This document shows, one piece after another, positions 4,416 to 7,496 of a DNA stretch of 7,496 nt. The DNA comes from JBEKCP01 sp050014815 (GTDB lineage Bacteria > Planctomycetota > Planctomycetia > Pirellulales > Thermoguttaceae), in NCBI GenBank assembly GCA_050014815.1, contig JBEKCP010000297.1, positions 1 to 7,496 on the forward strand. The letters run 5' to 3'. The notes under the pieces are model-generated. The model was not told the DNA's origin, did no database searches, and saw only the letters and a list, made by a program, of their open reading frames with translations. Both the position numbers and the translations under genes were made by a program. The stretch's first letter is position 1. Every line of letters begins with the position of its first letter.

Positions 4416-7121
4416 TTCTTTCGGCATCGCGCCCACGGCAGTTTCCAAACAGGGACCAGGCGTAGGGCAAGCGTGGATCAGCCGGCCGATATCTTTCAGA
4501 ATTCGACCCAAGGCGAACCCGCCCGGCGAAACCAAGTACTTGGCCTGCCATCTTGGTTCGAATCGCTCGAAGTAGCCGCGGGCTCCGAGCGTCCCGGAGT
4601 TGTCTCCCCAGCGATCGCAGATCAGCTTCTCCAGCCGATCCCGAAGGGGAGTTAATCCATCATCTCGCAAATCGGATAGAGGCGCCAGCCCCAAGTTGAA
4701 CCACCGAAATTGCCGCTCTCGGCCCCAGGACATCGAGCGATAGAGCAGATAATCCAAAACGCCGTCCGGAGCATCCGGGAGATAACGAACCAGATCGGCG
4801 GCCAACTCTTCATTCTTGGCGGTCGTCCAGAGGTTGGCGAAAGCCACGATCTTTCCTTGCCGCCGGACGGTTGCCACGGGGAAACGGCTCACGTATTGCG
4901 GATCGAAGTAGCCCAAAGAGAAGCGGTTCTCCCGGCAGCCGGCGCATCCCGGGTCGGAAACCGGCTTCCCATGGGCCAGCCAGGCTTCGGAAACCGCCGC
5001 CAGTTCCGGCATGTGTTTGGAAACGGCTTCGCCGCAGTGTATCTCAAAAGAACAACCCAGTGATTCCAGCCGCGCGCAGGTCTCCTGAAGTTCTTTCATC
5101 CGCCCTTCAGCATCCAAATCGGCCAGAGGTACACGGGCCTCGTCGCCCAAATGGAGCAGGTCTAATCCTAAGTCCACATAGAGCGCGGAGTTGTCCTTGT
5201 CGACTTTGTAGAAGACCGGCAGGCCGCCGCGGGCGTCGCACAGGTCGCGAAATTGCCAGAGCAGATCGGGAAAATCGGAAGCCGGACCGATCGGATCACC
5301 CATGGCTACCCAACTGCTTCCTTCAATCGCATACAGAATCATGGCTGTTTGACGGTCGTTGAAGAGGAGCATTTTGTCGCCCAGCAAGGCCAGATTGGCG
5401 TAGCTCCGTGGTGATTGGGCAACGATCGCTTCGGCCGTTTTGAGTTCCTCACGATTCGGACGCCGCGGAGGCCGCACGGTGGGACGTACCAAGGAGATCA
5501 CGGCAAAAATCGCCGCCAGCACGGTGGCGCCGGTGAGCGTCCGTAAGGATCGTGCGGCCTCCAGCCTCAGACCGAAGTTGAACCACAGCCCGCTGAAATA
5601 GGGTGCTCTCTTGAAAGCGAAGAACCCCAGCCCAATCGAGCAGGCCAAGATCAGCACGACCGCCGTGAGCCATCCCGTAGAAAGCGGCTGCCGAAACGCC
5701 GGACCGCGGCGGCGAAAATGCTGCCGCGACGGCAAAAGCGCCCCGAGCATGGCCACCAGCACGATCGCTCCCCAGTAATGGACCCCGCTCAGCAACGAGG
5801 AGAGACTGCCGGCGCCCAACAAGAAGACGGCCAGCCAGTACGCCGACCGCATGTGCCGAAATAGCCCGTAAGCCAAGAACAAGAGCGTCACGCCGATCAA
5901 TCCGGTGGCGAAGTGCGATGCCTCGACCACGAGCAGCGGCAGTGGGTGCCCGCGCCAGATGGCGCCGCCGAAAACGGGGCTCGGCCCCGAGACGTCGAAA
6001 ACCGGTGTCGCCCCGGAGAACAAGAGAAAAACCCCAGCCACAAAAACCACGAACGCCAAGATCCGTGGAACGACGATCGGATTGATGGCGTCGAGCGTGC
6101 CGGCTACTTTCCTCAGGTATGCCCGGCTGGCCACGACCTCGTGGACCGCCAAGAGGATCGAAGCTGCCACCAAGGGAAGCAGGTAGTAGACGCCGCGGTA
6201 CACCAACACCCAGGCCATCGACCGGGCGAGGGAGAGTTGCGGTAAGAAAAGGACCAGCACCAATTCAAATACCCCGGCGCCGCCCGGAATGTGGGTCAGA
6301 ACCGAGACCACCATTCCCAGTAGAAACACTCCGAGAACGATCGGGTAAGATACCCCGCTTCCCGTGGGCTGCAACGAGTAGAGTACGGCCGCGGCAATCA
6401 GCAGATCCGCGCATGCCACGGCGACCTGGGCGATGGTCAAACTCGGCGGTGGTAGGGGCAACTCCCACTTGAAGATCCGCAGGGGACGGCGCCGAATCGC
6501 ACAAATCGCCAAGTAAGCGACCACGTGCGCGACCAGCACGATGCCCACGATATGGCGATATTCCCAGATCAGATGCGCCGCCCCCTGGACCATCGCCGCT
6601 GCTTGATCGGACAGCCCTGAGGCCCCGGCATTTTCTCCCGGATTCAACGCCGCGGCAGCGGTCCGCGGCATCGGCAACGGAGCCAGGATGAAAACCACTC
6701 CGGCAAGCCCGATCGCCCCCAGCCAGAACGTAATGCCAAGTATGGTGATCAATTGGAGGATTTCGATCGTCGAGTATCCCCATGCGGAATAAAAGCGATA
6801 TCGAATCGACGATCCGCCCAGAATTGCGCCAAAATTGAAACTCGCCACGTGGCCGATGAACGAGGCGATCGCCAAACGGCGCAGCGGGAGGGGGTGCCCG
6901 ATGTAACGCACGGCAAGCAAATCGTAGCCGAAAAGAACGACGTAGTTCAGCGCCGTCAGACCCACGGCAATCAAGATGCGGCGGAGCGGAATATTCCACA
7001 ATTCCCCGACGAGTTGGCGATAGGCCAGCCCTCGTAACTCATGATAGAGAAGCCAGACAGCCCCCCCAAATATGATTAAAATCAGGAGCGGCCGGAGAAC
7101 GGTGAGTAGTCGTTTGATCAC
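4398..7121 (-). CDS. mprF: MprF: phosphatidylglycerol aminoacyltransferase/flippase
   Basis: The 907-residue product is a full two-domain MprF. It transfers an amino acid, usually lysine from Lys-tRNA, to phosphatidylglycerol and flips the product outward, lowering negative surface charge and giving resistance to cationic peptides. Residues 1-545 form about fourteen hydrophobic segments, with the flippase-type motifs GHVASFNFGAILGGSSIRYR (90-109) and HIPGGAGVFE (277-286). Residues about 565-865 are the cytoplasmic DUF2156 (GNAT-like) synthase domain, with NLALLGDKMLLF (576-587), MGDPIGP (607-613), RFSLGYFDPQYV (733-744) and FNLGLAPLSDL (808-818). Whether lysine or another amino acid is used cannot be read from sequence. 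Start is GTG with AGAGAAG about eight bases upstream. It is monocistronic as far as seen. The last five residues, IGIRD, and the TAG stop are encoded by heptad-repeat DNA, so the native C-terminus has probably been replaced or extended; the catalytic domain is intact. Confidence 0.93.
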   Translation of the reverse strand: MIKRLLTVLRPLLILIIFGGAVWLLYHELRGLAYRQLVGELWNIPLRRILIAVGLTALNYVVLFGYDLLAVRYIGHPLPLRRLAIASFIGHVASFNFGAILGGSSIRYRFYSAWGYSTIEILQLITILGITFWLGAIGLAGVVFILAPLPMPRTAAAALNPGENAGASGLSDQAAAMVQGAAHLIWEYRHIVGIVLVAHVVAYLAICAIRRRPLRIFKWELPLPPPSLTIAQVAVACADLLIAAAVLYSLQPTGSGVSYPIVLGVFLLGMVVSVLTHIPGGAGVFELVLVLFLPQLSLARSMAWVLVYRGVYYLLPLVAASILLAVHEVVASRAYLRKVAGTLDAINPIVVPRILAFVVFVAGVFLLFSGATPVFDVSGPSPVFGGAIWRGHPLPLLVVEASHFATGLIGVTLLFLAYGLFRHMRSAYWLAVFLLGAGSLSSLLSGVHYWGAIVLVAMLGALLPSRQHFRRRGPAFRQPLSTGWLTAVVLILACSIGLGFFAFKRAPYFSGLWFNFGLRLEAARSLRTLTGATVLAAIFAVISLVRPTVRPPRRPNREELKTAEAIVAQSPRSYANLALLGDKMLLFNDRQTAMILYAIEGSSWVAMGDPIGPASDFPDLLWQFRDLCDARGGLPVFYKVDKDNSALYVDLGLDLLHLGDEARVPLADLDAEGRMKELQETCARLESLGCSFEIHCGEAVSKHMPELAAVSEAWLAHGKPVSDPGCAGCRENRFSLGYFDPQYVSRFPVATVRRQGKIVAFANLWTTAKNEELAADLVRYLPDAPDGVLDYLLYRSMSWGRERQFRWFNLGLAPLSDLRDDGLTPLRDRLEKLICDRWGDNSGTLGARGYFERFEPRWQAKYLVSPGGFALGRILKDIGRLIHACPTPGPCLETAVGAMPKEIGIRD

Positions 7122-7297
7122 AGGCGTTACTTCTCTACTTCGAGTGGACTACTCTGAGTTCAATCTGCGAGGACGTAATCTTATCATCACACCTTTCGAG
7201 GCAGGATTCAAGTTCGCACCGGGAAAAGGCGACTGGCCGCCACTGCCGGCTTGTCCAACAGTAGCGAAAACGCGGTTGAGCAATCCAAGCTTGGCAC

Positions 7298-7328
7298 GCG
7301 TATCCCCAATCTGGTGGGACTCGCTTCG
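7298..7328 (-). repeat. Dispersed repeat, inverted copy of the left-edge repeat
   Basis: The reverse complement of 7298-7324 aligns with 3-28 at about 23 of 27 positions, sharing GCGAG, CCCACCA and GGGGATA in order. It continues into CGCTTCGCTCG. I recall the string GGTGGGACTCGCTTCGCTCG as a frequent dispersed element in planctomycete genomes. Confidence 0.6.
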
Positions 7329-7360
7329 CTCGACCCCAAACAAACCAACTTGAGCCTCCG

Positions 7361-7423
7361 GCGGCCAAAGGCCGCTGTTTGGAGCCTGAAAGGCTCATAC
7401 AAATCAGCCCAGGGCGTTGCCCT
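7361..7423. repeat. Three consecutive mini-hairpins with 3-base loops
   Basis: Three perfect stem-loops follow one another: GCGGCC-AAA-GGCCGC (7361-7375), GAGCCT-GAA-AGGCTC (7382-7396) and AGGGC-GTT-GCCCT (7411-7423). Each has a 5- or 6-bp stem and exactly three loop bases. The spacers are 6 and 14 bases. The arrangement matches a dispersed planctomycete intergenic element as I remember it, but its function is unknown to me. Confidence 0.7.
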
Positions 7424-7496
7424 CGTTGTTCTACACATGTGAAATCCGGCATTGGTGAAATACGATGTTTGGGAGAGAATGGCAATGTCGTGAAAT

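Larger units (their letters stand above)
7122..7496. other. mprF leader and repeat-rich right edge
   Basis: I see no convincing gene here. Open frames at 7135-7485 and 7149-7343 (both minus) have no recognisable motifs and run through repeat DNA. The stretch holds the mprF leader (7122 to about 7200), a 10-bp palindrome CCAAGCTTGG at 7285-7294, the inverted copy of the left-edge repeat, and three mini-hairpins. No clear promoter for mprF can be picked. Confidence 0.5.

Noticed and set aside
6265..6999. 244-codon frame inside mprF
   Set aside because: It is a shifted frame of the MprF membrane domain on the same strand with Arg/Gly/Ser-rich composition and no motif.
7135..7485. 116-codon minus-strand frame upstream of mprF, with an overlapping shorter frame at 7149-7343
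   Set aside because: The frame crosses dispersed repeat sequence and three hairpins. The peptide resembles spurious repeat translations and has no domain.

Overview
The window looks like chromosomal DNA from a GC-rich planctomycete, probably of the Pirellulales type. This rests on protein style (a planctomycete-like AroH, class II fumarase and MprF), weak Shine-Dalgarno signals, and many short dispersed hairpin repeats of the kind I remember from planctomycete genomes. The taxonomic call is an inference; there is no rRNA or marker gene to settle it.

Layout. Positions 1-194 hold a hairpin-forming dispersed repeat and the leader of aroH. Positions 195-632 (+) encode an AroH-type chorismate mutase. 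Positions 633-766 are intergenic and hold a REP-like inverted pair. Positions 767-2197 (+) encode class II fumarase (fumC). Positions 2251-3872 form a unit bounded by an imperfect 25/26-bp inverted repeat with TG...CA outer ends. Inside it, on the minus strand, lies a compact operon read in the order DUF3467-like protein (3026-3355), putative antitoxin (2676-3029), PemK/MazF-type toxin (2292-2639). Upstream of the operon are a TATAAT box and two 14-bp perfect palindromes, both centred on CTAG. Positions 3873-4397 hold no convincing gene but several hairpins and a telomere-like heptanucleotide array (CCCCAAT/CCCTAAT). Positions 4398-7121 (-) encode a full-length MprF, a flippase fused to a lipid aminoacyltransferase; its last five codons and stop lie inside the heptanucleotide array. 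Positions 7122-7496 hold the mprF leader, a second inverted copy of the left-edge repeat and three consecutive mini-hairpins.

How the genes relate. aroH (prephenate for Phe/Tyr), fumC (TCA cycle) and mprF (membrane charge modification) are ordinary chromosomal genes with no obvious shared pathway. The three-gene toxin-antitoxin operon has visibly lower GC than fumC and lies between inverted repeats, so it looks like an acquired cassette placed downstream of fumC. The most interesting points are this possible non-autonomous mobile toxin-antitoxin unit with a third, translationally coupled gene, and the invasion of a gene's 3' end by the heptanucleotide satellite.
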